Assembly: GCA_003513845.1 (NCBI GenBank)
Contig: DOTB01000050.1
Span: 1 to 64,000, forward strand
DNA: 64,000 bases
From: Candidatus Atribacteria bacterium
GTDB lineage: Bacteria; Atribacterota; Phoenicimicrobiia; Phoenicimicrobiales; Phoenicimicrobiaceae
Direction of reading: 5' to 3'
In this document: positions 26,074 to 35,897 of the stretch, piece by piece
Position numbering within the stretch: position 1 is the stretch's first letter
Layout: each line of letters begins with the position of its first letter
The notes under the pieces: model-generated
Told to the model about the DNA's origin: nothing
Database searches by the model: none
The model's input: only the letters and a program-made list of their open reading frames with translations
Made by a program: the position numbers and the translations under genes

Positions 26074-26982
26074 TCAAATATTTTCTTTGATAATAGAAAC
26101 AATCTCAGTCCCGATTCTTTTTTGTGCTTCCTTGGTAGAAGCCCCTAAATGGGGAGTTACTGATACTCTTTCATGTTTTATTAAATCGAAATTGCTAGTT
26201 GGCTCCTCAATAAAAACATCTAACCCCGCCCCGGCAAGTTTTCCGGAATTTAGCGCCTCTAATAGAGCTTTCTCATCTAATACACTACCTCGGGCACAAT
26301 TGATGAGATATGCACCCTCTTTCATTTTAGAAAATTCTGTCCTACCAATCAAAGGAGATTGTTCTTTGTGCCCAGGCACGTGCAAGGAAATAAAATCAGA
26401 TTTAGCTAAGAGTTCATCAAAAGGAACAAAAATATATTCAGGGAATTCTCTATTCGGACCTAACACATCATTATAGAGAATTCTCATTCCCAAGACATAA
26501 GCTTTTTTAGCTAATTCCTGACCAATTCTACCAAAACCAACAATCCCTAAGGTCTTGCCATAAAGTTCGATTCCTTCATATTTCTTTTTATTCCACTTTC
26601 CTTCTCTCATAGTAACATTGGATAGTCCAATGAATCTAGCCAGAGAGAACATATGCCCCAAGGCCAATTCTGCTACCGCTAGGCTGCTGGCCTTAGGTGT
26701 ATTTCTAACCTTTATCCCTTTTGATTCGGCATAAGAGACATCTATATTGTCTAGCCCTACTCCACCCCGAATAATTAATTTCAAATTTCCAGTCTCAACT
26801 GCAGAATCTATTATCTCTTTCCTTACTTTAGTAGCCGAACGTACCACCATTACATTAAAATTCTTAACTTGTTCTTTCAATTCTTCAGGTTCGAAAAATT
26901 GCTCTACTACTTCATACCCCATATTCTTTAAGGTCTGAATAGCTTTTTTATCCATTCCATCAGTTACTAATATCTTTACCAT
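26074..26982 (-). CDS. serA: D-3-phosphoglycerate dehydrogenase, short form
   Basis: About 302 residues from MVKILVTDGMDKKAI; the ATG at 26982 is preceded by GAGGTGAT, and a GTG nine bases upstream overlaps that site and is less likely. The D-isomer-specific 2-hydroxyacid dehydrogenase signatures are present: NAD-binding TLGIVGFGRIGQELAKKA near residue 145, LINCARGSVLDEKALLEAL and the catalytic His in VTPHLGASTKEAQ. The regulatory ACT domain of long SerA proteins is absent. It oxidises 3-phosphoglycerate in serine synthesis. It begins 17 bases after serC, behind a T-box leader. Confidence 0.9.
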   Translation of the reverse strand: MVKILVTDGMDKKAIQTLKNMGYEVVEQFFEPEELKEQVKNFNVMVVRSATKVRKEIIDSAVETGNLKLIIRGGVGLDNIDVSYAESKGIKVRNTPKASSLAVAELALGHMFSLARFIGLSNVTMREGKWNKKKYEGIELYGKTLGIVGFGRIGQELAKKAYVLGMRILYNDVLGPNREFPEYIFVPFDELLAKSDFISLHVPGHKEQSPLIGRTEFSKMKEGAYLINCARGSVLDEKALLEALNSGKLAGAGLDVFIEEPTSNFDLIKHERVSVTPHLGASTKEAQKRIGTEIVSIIKENI

Positions 26983-26999
26983 ATTTATCACCTCTTATA

Positions 27000-28070
27000 T
27001 TATAATTCTAAAATCTCATCAATATTGGCAAGAAGTTCTTTAATATCGTTAAGGGTAAGTTCTGCCATATGGGCTATTCTAAAAGTCTTTTCTTTTAGCT
27101 TGCCATAACCATTAGAAATCATATACCCTCTTTTACCTAAGGCCTTGTTTAAATCACTCACCTTGATCTCTCTGGTATTTTTTACACAAGTTACTGTATT
27201 GGAAGCAAAATCTTCTTGAGCAAAGAGGGCAAATCTATCTTTAGCCCAATTTCTTACATACTCTGCCATCTCTAAATGACGGGCAAAACGATTATCTAAT
27301 CCTTCTTTTAATATTTTATCTAATTGATAATCTAAGGCAAACATATGAGAAAGCGAGGGAGTAGAAGGGTATTGATAATCTTTCTTTTGGATATACTCAT
27401 AAATTTGTAAAAGATCAAAGTAAGTTCCTCTAAATTTAACTTTCCTGGCTGCCTCTAAGGCCTTTTCCGAAATAGAGCAAAGAGAAAGACCAGGAGGTAA
27501 CCCCAAACACTTCTGACTGGAAGTTATACAAATATCAATACCTAATTTATCCACTTCTATCTTAGTTCCACCCAAAGAACTTACTGCATCAACACAAAAT
27601 ATTACTTCTGGATATTTCTTCATCACCTGGGCTATCTCTTCAATTGGATTCATTACTCCTGTTGAAGTTTCATTGTGAGTTACAGTGATAAGGTCATATT
27701 TGCCAGTAGCTAAAACCTCTTCTACTTGCTCAGGAAGATTAGGGGTACCCCATTCTACTTCGAATTTATCAGCAGGAACATTATTCTCTTCTGCCATTTT
27801 AAACCAGCGATTACCAAAATTACCACAGGAGAAGACAGCTGCCCTCTTTTGGGTGCAAGAACGGATAGCTCCTTCCATCAGACCACTACCTGAAGAAGTA
27901 GATAATAAAATCTCCTTTTGAGTATACATCAGTTTTCTTAATTTATCACTGATATTCCGCTGTAGAGTTGAAGCTTCCTCAGTTCGATGACCAATCATTG
28001 GAGTAGCCATTTTTTGTAGAACATCATCAGTAACGTGAGTAGGCCCGGGGATAAATAATTTTTTATACAT
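27000..28070 (-). CDS. serC: Class V aminotransferase (phosphoserine / serine-pyruvate aminotransferase type)
   Basis: About 356 residues from MYKKLFIPGPTHVTDDVLQK; AAAGGAGAG lies 6 bases before the ATG at 28070. It resembles the alanine-glyoxylate/serine-pyruvate aminotransferase branch: GPTHV, MIGHRTEE, TGVMNPIEEIA, VDAVSSLGG and the PLP-lysine segment ITSSQKCLGLPPG. With serA directly downstream and a T-box carrying a probable serine codon upstream, it most likely acts as phosphoserine transaminase, although the sequence branch is not that of E. coli SerC. Confidence 0.82.
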   Translation of the reverse strand: MYKKLFIPGPTHVTDDVLQKMATPMIGHRTEEASTLQRNISDKLRKLMYTQKEILLSTSSGSGLMEGAIRSCTQKRAAVFSCGNFGNRWFKMAEENNVPADKFEVEWGTPNLPEQVEEVLATGKYDLITVTHNETSTGVMNPIEEIAQVMKKYPEVIFCVDAVSSLGGTKIEVDKLGIDICITSSQKCLGLPPGLSLCSISEKALEAARKVKFRGTYFDLLQIYEYIQKKDYQYPSTPSLSHMFALDYQLDKILKEGLDNRFARHLEMAEYVRNWAKDRFALFAQEDFASNTVTCVKNTREIKVSDLNKALGKRGYMISNGYGKLKEKTFRIAHMAELTLNDIKELLANIDEILEL

Positions 28071-28130
28071 TTTCTTCTCTCCTTTCAATTTTAGATCTAT
28101 TTGTTCGTCTATTTTAATTATCTTAAATAC

Positions 28131-28370
28131 AAAAAATCCCCATTAACCATCAAAAGTTATTTTACCGATGGTTAATGGGGACGAATACAAATTCCGTGGT
28201 GCCACCCCAATTCAGTGAGAATTTTTCTCACTCTTACTTCTAGATAAGATGTTAACGCCATCCTTTATACGTCTTAAGTTACTTGAACAGTTCTTTCGCT
28301 TAAGCTAATACTGGAAGGATTTCAGTGAATTTGCCTTACAATAAATAAATCACTTACTATTCCAGTAAAC
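28131..28370 (-). promoter_or_regulatory. T-box riboswitch, probably serine-specific, before serC-serA
   Basis: The minus strand carries the T-box bulge GGGGTGGCACCACGG (28194-28208) followed by a terminator: a 14-bp stem of 28138-28151 with 28167-28180 and a T-run at 28131-28137. Stem I is closed by TACTGGAA (28360-28367) with TTCCAGTA (28309-28316). Its specifier loop reads GAAA-UCC (28317-28323), UCC being a serine codon. Uncharged tRNA-Ser would favour antitermination and expression of serCA. The T-box is clear; the amino acid rests on the loop reading and gene context. Confidence 0.85.
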
Positions 28371-28408
28371 AATTTTTATTATTTCTGTAATTTTAATCGT
28401 GTGTACAT

Positions 28409-28437
28409 AATTTAGCACAAACAATTTTTTTTGTCAA
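28409..28437 (-). promoter_or_regulatory. Promoter of the serC-serA T-box transcript
   Basis: Minus-strand TTGACA (28432-28437), 17-base spacer, TAAATT (28409-28414). It is placed about 40 bases before stem I of the T-box. Confidence 0.6.
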
Positions 28438-28453
28438 TAGATGGGGGAAAAAA

Positions 28454-28756
28454 TTATTTCTTTTTTTTCGATAATCTTCCCAGAATTAGTTTATAACCAT
28501 CAGCTCCATAATTTAAATATTTCTTTACCCTGCTAATAGTTGCGGAACTTGCCCCTGTTTTATGGGCAATCTCTTCATAGGTAGAGCCTTTACTTAACAT
28601 TCTGGCCACTTCCAGCCTCTGACTAAATTCTTTAATTTCATTAATAGTAGCTAAATCTTCAAAAAAACTATAACATTCCTTTTCGCTTTTAAGGAGTAAT
28701 ATTGCCTTAAATAATTGATCAGTTAGCTCATCTCTCCAACGAGGATAATCTTTCAT
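28454..28756 (-). CDS. hisR: YerC/YecD-type TrpR-like repressor, candidate histidine regulator HisR
   Basis: 100 residues of the TrpR-related YerC/YecD family: LTDQLFKAILLLKSEKECYSFFEDLATINEIKEFSQRLEVARML, then helix-turn-helix GSTYEEIAHKTGASSATISRVKKYL at about 57-81. GAGGTGATAAA precedes the ATG. It is the last gene after hisIE, 134 bases apart. In Firmicutes this family was assigned to control of histidine genes, and this location supports the same role. A 20-base palindrome near the start of the operon (37197-37216) is a candidate binding site. Confidence 0.8.
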   Translation of the reverse strand: MKDYPRWRDELTDQLFKAILLLKSEKECYSFFEDLATINEIKEFSQRLEVARMLSKGSTYEEIAHKTGASSATISRVKKYLNYGADGYKLILGRLSKKKK

Positions 28757-28856
28757 TTTATCACCTCATTTTTTTAATTAGTCATTAGTTGATAGTGAAT
28801 AGTATTTAGTAAAGATAAAATATTAATTTTATACATACACTGTCTTTTTTCGCTTA

Positions 28857-28882
28857 TAGAGGCACAATAAATTGTGCCCTTT
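28857..28882. repeat. Short palindromic repeat, TAGAGGCACRAT family
   Basis: GGCACAAT (28861-28868) and ATTGTGCC (28871-28878) form an 8-bp perfect hairpin with a 2-base loop, preceded by TAGA. The same TAGAGGCAC-x-AT head occurs on the minus strand at 43858-43876. It belongs to a set of intergenic palindromes in this window. Confidence 0.55.
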
Positions 28883-28890
28883 ATTGCAAT

Positions 28891-29625
28891 TCATTTTCTT
28901 CTTCTTTTTAATTCTTTAAATATCTCCTGAGGAGCAATATTATAATTGCCCAAAGCTACTAAAGTATGAAACCATAGATCAGCCACTTCGTATATTATTG
29001 CTCCCTTATCTTTGTCTTTAAAGGCAATAATGACTTCTGCTGCCTCTTCACCTATCTTTTTAGGTAATAAATCCTTAGAATTAGCTAACAATTTACAAAC
29101 ATAGGAACCGTCTTTATAACTTAATTTTCTATCTTGAATTACTTGATATAATTCATTAATAATTTCACCATCATCTTTTTCTGATTTCTCACTCTTACTC
29201 TCCTCCTGGAGGGATTTTGCTTCACCTGCTTTTTCTTTTCGTAAAAGACGAGAAGATTCGATACTAATTTTTTCTATTTTGTCACCTTTAATCTCTTTAA
29301 AAAAGCAGGAATAATTTCCAGTATGACAGGCAACTCCTTTTTGCTTTACTAAAATTAACAGGGCATCATTGTCGCAATCTAAAACGATTTTTTTTACCAA
29401 CTGAGTATTTCCGGAAGTATTCCCTTTAAACCATAACTCTCTTCTGCTCCTGCTGTAAAAACAGGTTCTCCCTTCTTCTAAAGTCTTTTCCAAAGATTCC
29501 GTATTCATATAAGCCAACATTAGTACTTGTTTGCTTTCTTCGTCCTGAACTATAACAGGTATCAAACCTTCTTGATTAAATTTTATTTGATTTAAAATTT
29601 CGTTTTTATCCTCTATTTTTCTCAC
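28891..29625 (-). CDS. hisI: Bifunctional phosphoribosyl-AMP cyclohydrolase / phosphoribosyl-ATP pyrophosphatase
   Basis: 244 residues, HisIE fusion. The HisI part (1-~115) has [49 protein letters not shown] with the zinc-binding cysteines. A charged linker of about 35 residues follows, then HisE with [20 protein letters not shown] and [13 protein letters not shown]. It catalyses the second and third steps of histidine synthesis. The GTG start at 29625 overlaps the end of hisF by 20 bases, so translation is probably coupled. Confidence 0.93.
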   Translation of the reverse strand: MRKIEDKNEILNQIKFNQEGLIPVIVQDEESKQVLMLAYMNTESLEKTLEEGRTCFYSRSRRELWFKGNTSGNTQLVKKIVLDCDNDALLILVKQKGVACHTGNYSCFFKEIKGDKIEKISIESSRLLRKEKAGEAKSLQEESKSEKSEKDDGEIINELYQVIQDRKLSYKDGSYVCKLLANSKDLLPKKIGEEAAEVIIAFKDKDKGAIIYEVADLWFHTLVALGNYNIAPQEIFKELKRRRK

Positions 29626-30397
29626 CCTTCGCTTTCTCCTTCGCTAATCTTACTTCTACTCCTCTTTGCCTTAAAAATTCTTTTACTCTTGGTATAGAAT
29701 ATTCTCTTCTATGAAATATAGAAGCAGCTAAAGCGGCATCAGCCTTCCCATTCACCAACACCTCATATAAGTGTTCTGGCTCACCAGCGCCACCAGAAGC
29801 AATAACCGGAATATTCACCTTTTCAGAAACTGTTTTAGTTAACTCAATATCATAACCATCTTTAGTTCCATCTTTATCCATACTAGTAAGTAGTATTTCC
29901 CCCGCTCCTAACCTTTCCACTTCTTTAGCCCAGTCTACTACTTGCAATTTAGTCCCGGTCCTTCCTCCATTAATCACTACTTCCCAATCAGAATCTACCT
30001 TCACGGCATCAATAGCCACCACAATAGTGGAACTACCAAATTTCAAAGAAGCCTCTCGAATTAAGAAGGGATTTAAAACAGCTGCTGTATTAATAGAAAC
30101 TTTATCGGCACCCGCCCTTAACAAATAATATATATCTTCCAAATTCTTAACCCCTCCACCTACTGTAAAGGGGATGAAAACCTTTTCAGCAGTCTTTTCC
30201 ACTAAATCAATTATGATATTCCTTTTTTCCCAGGAAGCAGTGATGTCAAGAAAAACCAACTCATCTGCCTCTTCTTTCTCATAAAAAGAGGCCATTTCAA
30301 TGGGGTCTCCTTCATCTACTAAATTAATAAACTTAATCCCTTTTACCACCCGACCTCTATTTACATCCAAACAGGGTATAATTCTCTTGGTAAGCAT
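29606..30397 (-). CDS. hisF: Imidazole glycerol phosphate synthase, cyclase subunit
   Basis: About 263 residues from [26 protein letters not shown] precedes the ATG at 30397, six codons inside the longer open frame. TIM-barrel signatures: [47 protein letters not shown] and [16 protein letters not shown]. It forms the synthase with HisH and makes ImGP and AICAR. A 231-base gap with repeats separates it from hisA. Confidence 0.95.
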   Translation of the reverse strand: MLTKRIIPCLDVNRGRVVKGIKFINLVDEGDPIEMASFYEKEEADELVFLDITASWEKRNIIIDLVEKTAEKVFIPFTVGGGVKNLEDIYYLLRAGADKVSINTAAVLNPFLIREASLKFGSSTIVVAIDAVKVDSDWEVVINGGRTGTKLQVVDWAKEVERLGAGEILLTSMDKDGTKDGYDIELTKTVSEKVNIPVIASGGAGEPEHLYEVLVNGKADAALAASIFHRREYSIPRVKEFLRQRGVEVRLAKEKAKGEKNRG

Positions 30398-30419
30398 TAT
30401 CAATTCCTTTCTCATTTTT

Positions 30420-30625
30420 AGTTAGTTGGTTACCTGGTTAGTTAGTTATTTAGTTAAAATACGGTAACAAGTAATATGTAAATAAGTAATAAGAGTAAAC
30501 TTCTAAAATTATAAGAACCGATACTTATTACAGATTACACATTACAATACTTGCTGGTAAACCGGTTAACTGGGCAACTAAATCATATTACAACTGTAAA
30601 CTGATTTTTCTTATCTAAAAACTAT
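30420..30625. repeat. Intergenic word-repeat region inside the his operon
   Basis: The gap between hisA and hisF holds words such as GTTAGTTGGTTACCTGG, GTAATAAGTAAT-like runs and CTGGTAAACCGGTTAACTGG. The same vocabulary is seen in three other gaps of the window. No gene or terminator is visible, so the his operon probably reads through. Confidence 0.45.
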
Positions 30626-30628
30626 AAA

Positions 30629-31369
30629 CTAATAACTTATATTAATGTTATCGACTAATTTGAGTGCCTCTTCCAATAAAATCCTCCCTTTGTAAAGGGC
30701 CTTGCCAACAATAACCCCTTCCAAACCTAAGGCCTTAAGTCTCATTAACTTTTTGATATCATCCAGGGAAGTAATTCCTCCAGAGCAAATAAGGGGGATA
30801 TTAATATTTTTTAACATTTTTTCTATATTGCTTACATTGGGGCCTATAAGGGTCCCATCTCTTTTAATATCAGTATAAATTATTCGCCTGGCACCCAATC
30901 TCTCCATCTCATCTGCAAAATTCAGGGCATCAATAGAAAGGACATTCTGCCACCCCTCTATAGCTACCTTCCCATCTCGGGCATCAATACCCGCTATTAT
31001 CTTTTCTGAAAAATCCTCAAATAATTTCTTAGCCAAAATTTTATTTTTCCAGAGAATTGTACCTAAGATTACCCGGCTAACTCCCAAGCAGATTAATCTT
31101 TCTGCTTCTTCGTAACTCCTGATTCCTCCTCCAACCTGCACAGGAACATTAACCTTTTTTACAATCTGCTCCACCAGAGAAATATTAATTAATTCTCCAT
31201 ATTTGGCTCCATCTAAATCTACTATATGAAGCATCATCGCCCCTTTATTAACCCACTTCACTGCCACCGCTACTGGGTCATCAGAAAATATCTCCACATT
31301 CTCAAATTTACCCTCAGTAAGGCGAACACATCTACCTTCTCTAATATCTATAGCAGGGATAATTAACAT
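30629..31369 (-). CDS. hisA: Phosphoribosylformimino-5-aminoimidazole carboxamide ribotide isomerase
   Basis: 246 residues, TIM barrel. LIIPAIDIREGRCVRLTEG at the N-terminus, HIVDLDGAKYGE, VPVQVGGGIRSYEEAERLI and IPLICSGGITSLDDIKKLM are HisA signatures. It isomerises ProFAR to PRFAR. Its start overlaps the end of hisH by 7 bases. Confidence 0.95.
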   Translation of the reverse strand: MLIIPAIDIREGRCVRLTEGKFENVEIFSDDPVAVAVKWVNKGAMMLHIVDLDGAKYGELINISLVEQIVKKVNVPVQVGGGIRSYEEAERLICLGVSRVILGTILWKNKILAKKLFEDFSEKIIAGIDARDGKVAIEGWQNVLSIDALNFADEMERLGARRIIYTDIKRDGTLIGPNVSNIEKMLKNINIPLICSGGITSLDDIKKLMRLKALGLEGVIVGKALYKGRILLEEALKLVDNINISY

Positions 31370-31986
31370 TTGCTCAAATCTCCAAAATTCTTTAATATTT
31401 TTAACCCTAAAGTACTGCTCTTTTCAGGATGAAATTGTACTCCAAACAAATTCTCTTTCCAGATAGAAGAGGGGAAGGTCAGATCATAATCAGTTGTTGA
31501 ACATATTACCTCCCGATTATTTGGTTCACAATAATAAGAATGAACAAAATAAAAATAAGATTCATCTGGAATATCCTGAAAGAAGGGGTTCGTATTACTA
31601 TTAAAATTATAAGTAAATTTTATTTTATTCCACCCCAAATGAGGACATTTCACCAAAGAGGGAAATCTCCTCACTCTACCCGGTATAATGTCCAACCCCT
31701 TAAAAAGACCACCTTCTTCGCTAAAAGAAAACAATAACTGCATCCCCAAACAAATCCCCAAAAAAGGTTTACCCTTTTCTATAGCTGCAATTAATTCTTC
31801 ATCTATTTTCTTAACTCTTAAGGATTTTATAGCATCCCTAAAAGCCCCTACTCCAGGAAGCACTAAGGCACTGGCTTTTTTAATCTGGTTTGGGTCATCA
31901 GTTATCATTGTTTTATATCCAACTTTAGTAAAGGCATTTTCTACACTCTTCAAATTCCCCATCCCATAATCTATTATCACAATCAT
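31363..31986 (-). CDS. hisH: Imidazole glycerol phosphate synthase, glutaminase subunit
   Basis: About 207 residues from MIVIIDYGMGNLKSVENAF; I prefer the ATG at 31986, ten codons inside the open frame, because this is where the family begins and GAGG lies upstream. Class I glutamine amidotransferase: ASALVLPGVGAFRD, nucleophile Cys in FLGICLGMQLLF, and the His/Glu of FGVQFHPEKSS. It feeds ammonia to HisF. Confidence 0.94.
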   Translation of the reverse strand: MIVIIDYGMGNLKSVENAFTKVGYKTMITDDPNQIKKASALVLPGVGAFRDAIKSLRVKKIDEELIAAIEKGKPFLGICLGMQLLFSFSEEGGLFKGLDIIPGRVRRFPSLVKCPHLGWNKIKFTYNFNSNTNPFFQDIPDESYFYFVHSYYCEPNNREVICSTTDYDLTFPSSIWKENLFGVQFHPEKSSTLGLKILKNFGDLSKC

Positions 31987-32008
31987 CTTCTCTACTTCCT
32001 CAAACTTA

Positions 32009-32617
32009 TTAATCAATAACCCCTTTGGTGGAAGGAATATTATCTAACCGATTATCTTCCCTGGTTGCCTCATCTAAAGAGCGACCGAAGGCTTTAAATA
32101 TTGCCTCAATAATGTGATGGGAATTTTTCCCGTAAAGCAGATTTATATGTAGAGTCATTCCGGAATGATAAGATAATGCCTTAAAAAAATCCTCTACCAA
32201 ACTAACTTCAAAAGTACCCACCCTTTCCTGTTCAAATTGAACTTTATAGATTAATTGTCCTCTCCCACTTAAATCTATGGCTACCTGTACCAAGGATTCA
32301 TCCATTGGTAAGATAGTAAACCCATATCTTCTTATTCCTTTCTTATCTTGCAAGGCATCCTTAATAGCCTCCCCCAAACATATTCCTATATCTTCTACCG
32401 TATGATGGTAATCTACTTCAAGATCTCCCTGGGCCTTTACTTCTAGATCAAAAAAACCGTATCGGGTAAATAAGGTAAGCATATGATTTAAGAAATATAC
32501 TTCTGTCTGTAAATTACTCATCCCTTTACCATCTAAATTTATCTTCACTTCTATTTCAGTTTCTAAAGTTTTTCGTCTATATTCACCCTTTCTCTCTTTC
32601 AAAATTATCAACACCAC
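32009..32617 (-). CDS. hisB: Imidazoleglycerol-phosphate dehydratase
   Basis: 202 residues with monofunctional dehydratase features: TLETEIEVKINLDGKG, LNHMLTLFTRYGFFDL, the metal motifs DYHHTVEDIGICLG and GKNSHHIIEAIFKAFGR. There is no histidinol-phosphatase domain, so that step must be done elsewhere; the HAD gene just upstream is a candidate. The frame opens with GTG at 32617; the precise start is uncertain. Confidence 0.93.
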   Translation of the reverse strand: MVLIILKERKGEYRRKTLETEIEVKINLDGKGMSNLQTEVYFLNHMLTLFTRYGFFDLEVKAQGDLEVDYHHTVEDIGICLGEAIKDALQDKKGIRRYGFTILPMDESLVQVAIDLSGRGQLIYKVQFEQERVGTFEVSLVEDFFKALSYHSGMTLHINLLYGKNSHHIIEAIFKAFGRSLDEATREDNRLDNIPSTKGVID

Positions 32618-32627
32618 CTTTTTTTCT

Positions 32628-33659
32628 TTATGATTTTCTATTTTTCACTCTTTCTAACCATTCCAAAACATGATTAACATCTTGTGCTAATAAATCCACA
32701 CCTTCATTCAGGTAATACTTTACCATATTGTTTTGCAAATTTATTCCTTCCGCCAAAACTATTGCTGATAAAAACTTTGTTTTCTTTACTTCCTTGTTAA
32801 AATTCTTCACAGTAATCATATCATCCCAAATATCCCCCACATAGATACCCAATTTAGTTTTCAAACTGTTAGCTATTTTTTTTAATCCTTGAGGATGAGG
32901 CTTTTCTACCCCATCATCAGCAGTGAATATCTTTTCTTTAGAAATAAGATCACTCCATTCCAATCTTTCTAAGGCTATCTTGGCTTCTTTTTCGGTTCTG
33001 CCCGTTATGATACCGAGAAAAAAATTTTGCAAGAAATCTTTTTTATTTTTATCTATAATGATTCTTTCCTGTTTTATTAAACCTTCTACTTTAGTCATGG
33101 AGGGATAAAACCCATAAAGATCATAACAGTATTCTTCCCCCGCATAAATCTCCTGAAATATTTTAGTTATTAAACTCCTATCCCACAAAACTAATACCTC
33201 TTCTTTGATATCTCCATCTCTCTCGATCAGATCTATTACTTTAGCCAAACCTCCTCCTAAAGGAAGCATTTCAGTAGTAAATTTTCTTATATCTGGCTCC
33301 ATAGATCTAAGCACATCTATGTCCCTTAAATTATTTTTTCTGGCCTTCATCAAATAAAATAAAACTACAGCAGAAGTTAAATCCCAATCATTATTAAATC
33401 CACCAGCCATTTTAAAATATTCAACCTCTTCCGCGTTGATCAAATTCCGAGAACCTTGGAAATGCAGTATTTCTTTAAAATAAAATTGAGCTGTCTGGCA
33501 TATGGCTTCTCTATAAGAATTACGCACATCAATCAAGACACCATCGATATCAAAGACCAATGTATCTACTTGAGAAATTCTCTCTAAAATCTTTTTGTTC
33601 AAAATAATATTTTTTTGAAATAAATAATCTGAATTTAATTTTCCCGAAATTTGTAACAA
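32628..33659 (-). CDS. HAD-superfamily hydrolase in the his operon, candidate histidinol-phosphatase
   Basis: 343 residues starting at TTG (33659) after AGAGGGG. HAD motifs: D37 and D39 in LVFDIDGVLIDV, IITGRTEKEA for motif II, KPHPQG (Lys) for motif III and GDIWDDMITV for motif IV. A large insert of about 140 residues between motifs I and II forms the cap. It resembles a HAD subfamily IA group of unassigned phosphatases that I recall near histidine genes in other prokaryotes. It sits between hisD and hisB with an 11-base gap, where a phosphatase is otherwise missing. The substrate is inferred only. Confidence 0.7.
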   Translation of the reverse strand: MLQISGKLNSDYLFQKNIILNKKILERISQVDTLVFDIDGVLIDVRNSYREAICQTAQFYFKEILHFQGSRNLINAEEVEYFKMAGGFNNDWDLTSAVVLFYLMKARKNNLRDIDVLRSMEPDIRKFTTEMLPLGGGLAKVIDLIERDGDIKEEVLVLWDRSLITKIFQEIYAGEEYCYDLYGFYPSMTKVEGLIKQERIIIDKNKKDFLQNFFLGIITGRTEKEAKIALERLEWSDLISKEKIFTADDGVEKPHPQGLKKIANSLKTKLGIYVGDIWDDMITVKNFNKEVKKTKFLSAIVLAEGINLQNNMVKYYLNEGVDLLAQDVNHVLEWLERVKNRKS

Positions 33660-33810
33660 TTCAACCCCTCTTTCTTAATTTATTCGAACCGCCTTTATTA
33701 CCCCCTCTGTCATTCCCGTGGGAACAGAGATCTATCTTTCTTTATTACCTGCAGTCTATGAGCACGATGTCTTGTACCCCTAACCACTCACGAGACAACA
33801 TTTAATTTAA

Positions 33811-35115
33811 TTATTCGTTTGAATATCTTATCTCTATAGAACGGGCATGAGCCTCCAGCCCTTCCAACCTTGCTAAGTTTGCTATCTTATACTCGTCTTT
33901 TCTTAAGTTCTCTTGGTCATAAAAAATTAAGCTACTCTTTTTAGTAAAGTCGCTTACTGACAAAGGCGAAAAACATCTTGCTCCCCCAGAAGTTGGAAGG
34001 ATATGGTTGGGTCCTGCCCAGTAATCCCCTAAAGGTTCCGGGGCATAAGATCCTATAAATATTGCTCCCGCATTTCTTATCGCTCCTAACATCTGCCACG
34101 GTTCTTCCACCTGCAATTCTAAGTGCTCAGGGGCAAAACAATTTATAAAGTCTAAAATTAGTTCTCGATCTTCGGCAATAATTAACTTACCCTTCTTTTC
34201 TAAAGCCTCTTGGATAATTTCTTTTCTGTTTAAACTCTTCAATTCGTTCTCAATTTCCTTCCTCACTTTATCAACTAAAGAGGAAGAAGTAGTTATTAAG
34301 ATTGCTGAAGCTTCTACATCATGTTCAGCTTGAGATAGTAAATCGCAGGCCAAATATTGAGGGTTAGCTTTTTCATCAGCCCAAATAAGAATTTCACTTG
34401 GCCCAGCAAGCATATCTATATCCACTTCTCCAAAGACGTTCTTTTTAGCCAAAGTTACAAAGATATTTCCTGGACCTACAATTTTATCTACTTTTTTCAC
34501 TGTTTCTGTTCCATAAGCTAGAGCAGCTATGGCCTGAGCACCTCCCACCTTATAAATCACTGATATACCTAATTCTTTAGCAGTAGATAATAAATAAGGA
34601 TTTACTTTACCATTAAAAGAAGGCGGAGTTACCACAACAATATCTTTAACTCCTGCAATAATTGCCGGTACTGTTGCCATAATAAGAGAAGAGGGATAAA
34701 CAGCCTTCCCTCCTGGGACGTACAGACCTACTCTCTCTATCGGATTTACTATCTGCCCTAAAATAATACCCCTCTCTTTAGTGGTAAACCAGGAATTTTC
34801 TTTCTGATTTAAATGATATTTTTTAATTCTCTCTATCGCCTCTTTTATTACTTCTAATAAATCTTCACTCACTTCCTGATTAGCTCTATCCCATTCTTCT
34901 GGATCGACCAATATTCCCGAGGGGCTTAATTTTACCCCATCAAACTTTTCAGTAAACTTAAGGAGAGCTTTATCTCCTTCCTTTCTCACCCTTAATATAA
35001 TTTCTCTAACCTTCTCTTCAATATCACTAATTAAGTTATCTTCAGAATACCTCTGCCTGCAGATCTCTTCTATCTTTTTCTTATTTTTTTTATTTAAAAA
35101 AATGGTCTTTATCAA
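33811..35115 (-). CDS. hisD: Histidinol dehydrogenase
   Basis: 434 residues from a TTG start (35115). Signatures: [38 protein letters not shown] stretch, [16 protein letters not shown], the catalytic FAPEHLELQ and [20 protein letters not shown]. It performs the last two oxidations to histidine using NAD and zinc. The gap of 150 bases to the HAD gene contains a degenerate palindrome but no terminator. Confidence 0.95.
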   Translation of the reverse strand: MIKTIFLNKKNKKKIEEICRQRYSEDNLISDIEEKVREIILRVRKEGDKALLKFTEKFDGVKLSPSGILVDPEEWDRANQEVSEDLLEVIKEAIERIKKYHLNQKENSWFTTKERGIILGQIVNPIERVGLYVPGGKAVYPSSLIMATVPAIIAGVKDIVVVTPPSFNGKVNPYLLSTAKELGISVIYKVGGAQAIAALAYGTETVKKVDKIVGPGNIFVTLAKKNVFGEVDIDMLAGPSEILIWADEKANPQYLACDLLSQAEHDVEASAILITTSSSLVDKVRKEIENELKSLNRKEIIQEALEKKGKLIIAEDRELILDFINCFAPEHLELQVEEPWQMLGAIRNAGAIFIGSYAPEPLGDYWAGPNHILPTSGGARCFSPLSVSDFTKKSSLIFYDQENLRKDEYKIANLARLEGLEAHARSIEIRYSNE

Positions 35116-35210
35116 CTTTAAAGCAATCCCTTCTTTTACAATATTTCAAATGTTTTAAAAAATTTTATTTTTAACTAAGATCTTTTCGGTATTTTTCAGC
35201 TTAAGATTTT

Positions 35211-35897
35211 CTACCATTCTGCAATTTTATCTGATTCTAAGGATAATAATTTTTTAATTTCCTGTAAAAGTCTGGTAATTCTTTTATGTTTAGTCTTATA
35301 ACTAATTCGATTAACAATGAGTTGGGCGCTAAGAGGAATTATTTCATCAATTATTTTCAGCTTATTTTCATTTAAGGTACGTCCGGTAGAAACTATATCA
35401 ACAATCATATCAGCTAAACCTACTTGAGGAGCTAATTCTACTGACCCATAGAGTTTGATTAATTCTACATATATCCCCTTTTCTTTAAAATAGCCTCCAG
35501 CAATACGGGGATATTTAGTAGCTATTCTCAAACGATGTCCGTTATTTTTGTAATATTTTTCTCGTCCCTCTCCTTCTAAAGCAGCTACTACTAGCTTACA
35601 CCTTCCGAACTTTAAGTCTAATAGTCTATAGACATCCTTTTTTTCTTCTAATAATATATCTTCCCCCACTATTCCGATGTCTGCTGCTCCGCATTCCACA
35701 TAAGTGGGATTATCTTTCGGTCTGGTAATAATAAATTTGATTTCTTCTTTCTGGTCAAAAAAAGTTAGTTTTCTGTTTATCTCCCTACCCCCTCTCAAAT
35801 TTATTCCTATCCTCTCAAATAATTGTATAGAAGGTTTGAATAATTTCCCACTGGATAAAGCAATAACTAAATAATTACTATTATTTTCTCTATTCAT
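35211..35897 (-). CDS. hisG: ATP phosphoribosyltransferase catalytic subunit, short form
   Basis: 228 residues: ALSSGKLFKPSIQLFERIG, YVECGAADIGIVGEDILLEE and the phosphate-binding GLADMIVDIVSTGRTLNENKL. The C-terminal regulatory domain of long HisG is absent, so it needs HisZ, whose gene overlaps it by 8 bases upstream. It catalyses the first committed step of histidine synthesis and is the normal point of feedback control. Confidence 0.95.
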   Translation of the reverse strand: MNRENNSNYLVIALSSGKLFKPSIQLFERIGINLRGGREINRKLTFFDQKEEIKFIITRPKDNPTYVECGAADIGIVGEDILLEEKKDVYRLLDLKFGRCKLVVAALEGEGREKYYKNNGHRLRIATKYPRIAGGYFKEKGIYVELIKLYGSVELAPQVGLADMIVDIVSTGRTLNENKLKIIDEIIPLSAQLIVNRISYKTKHKRITRLLQEIKKLLSLESDKIAEW

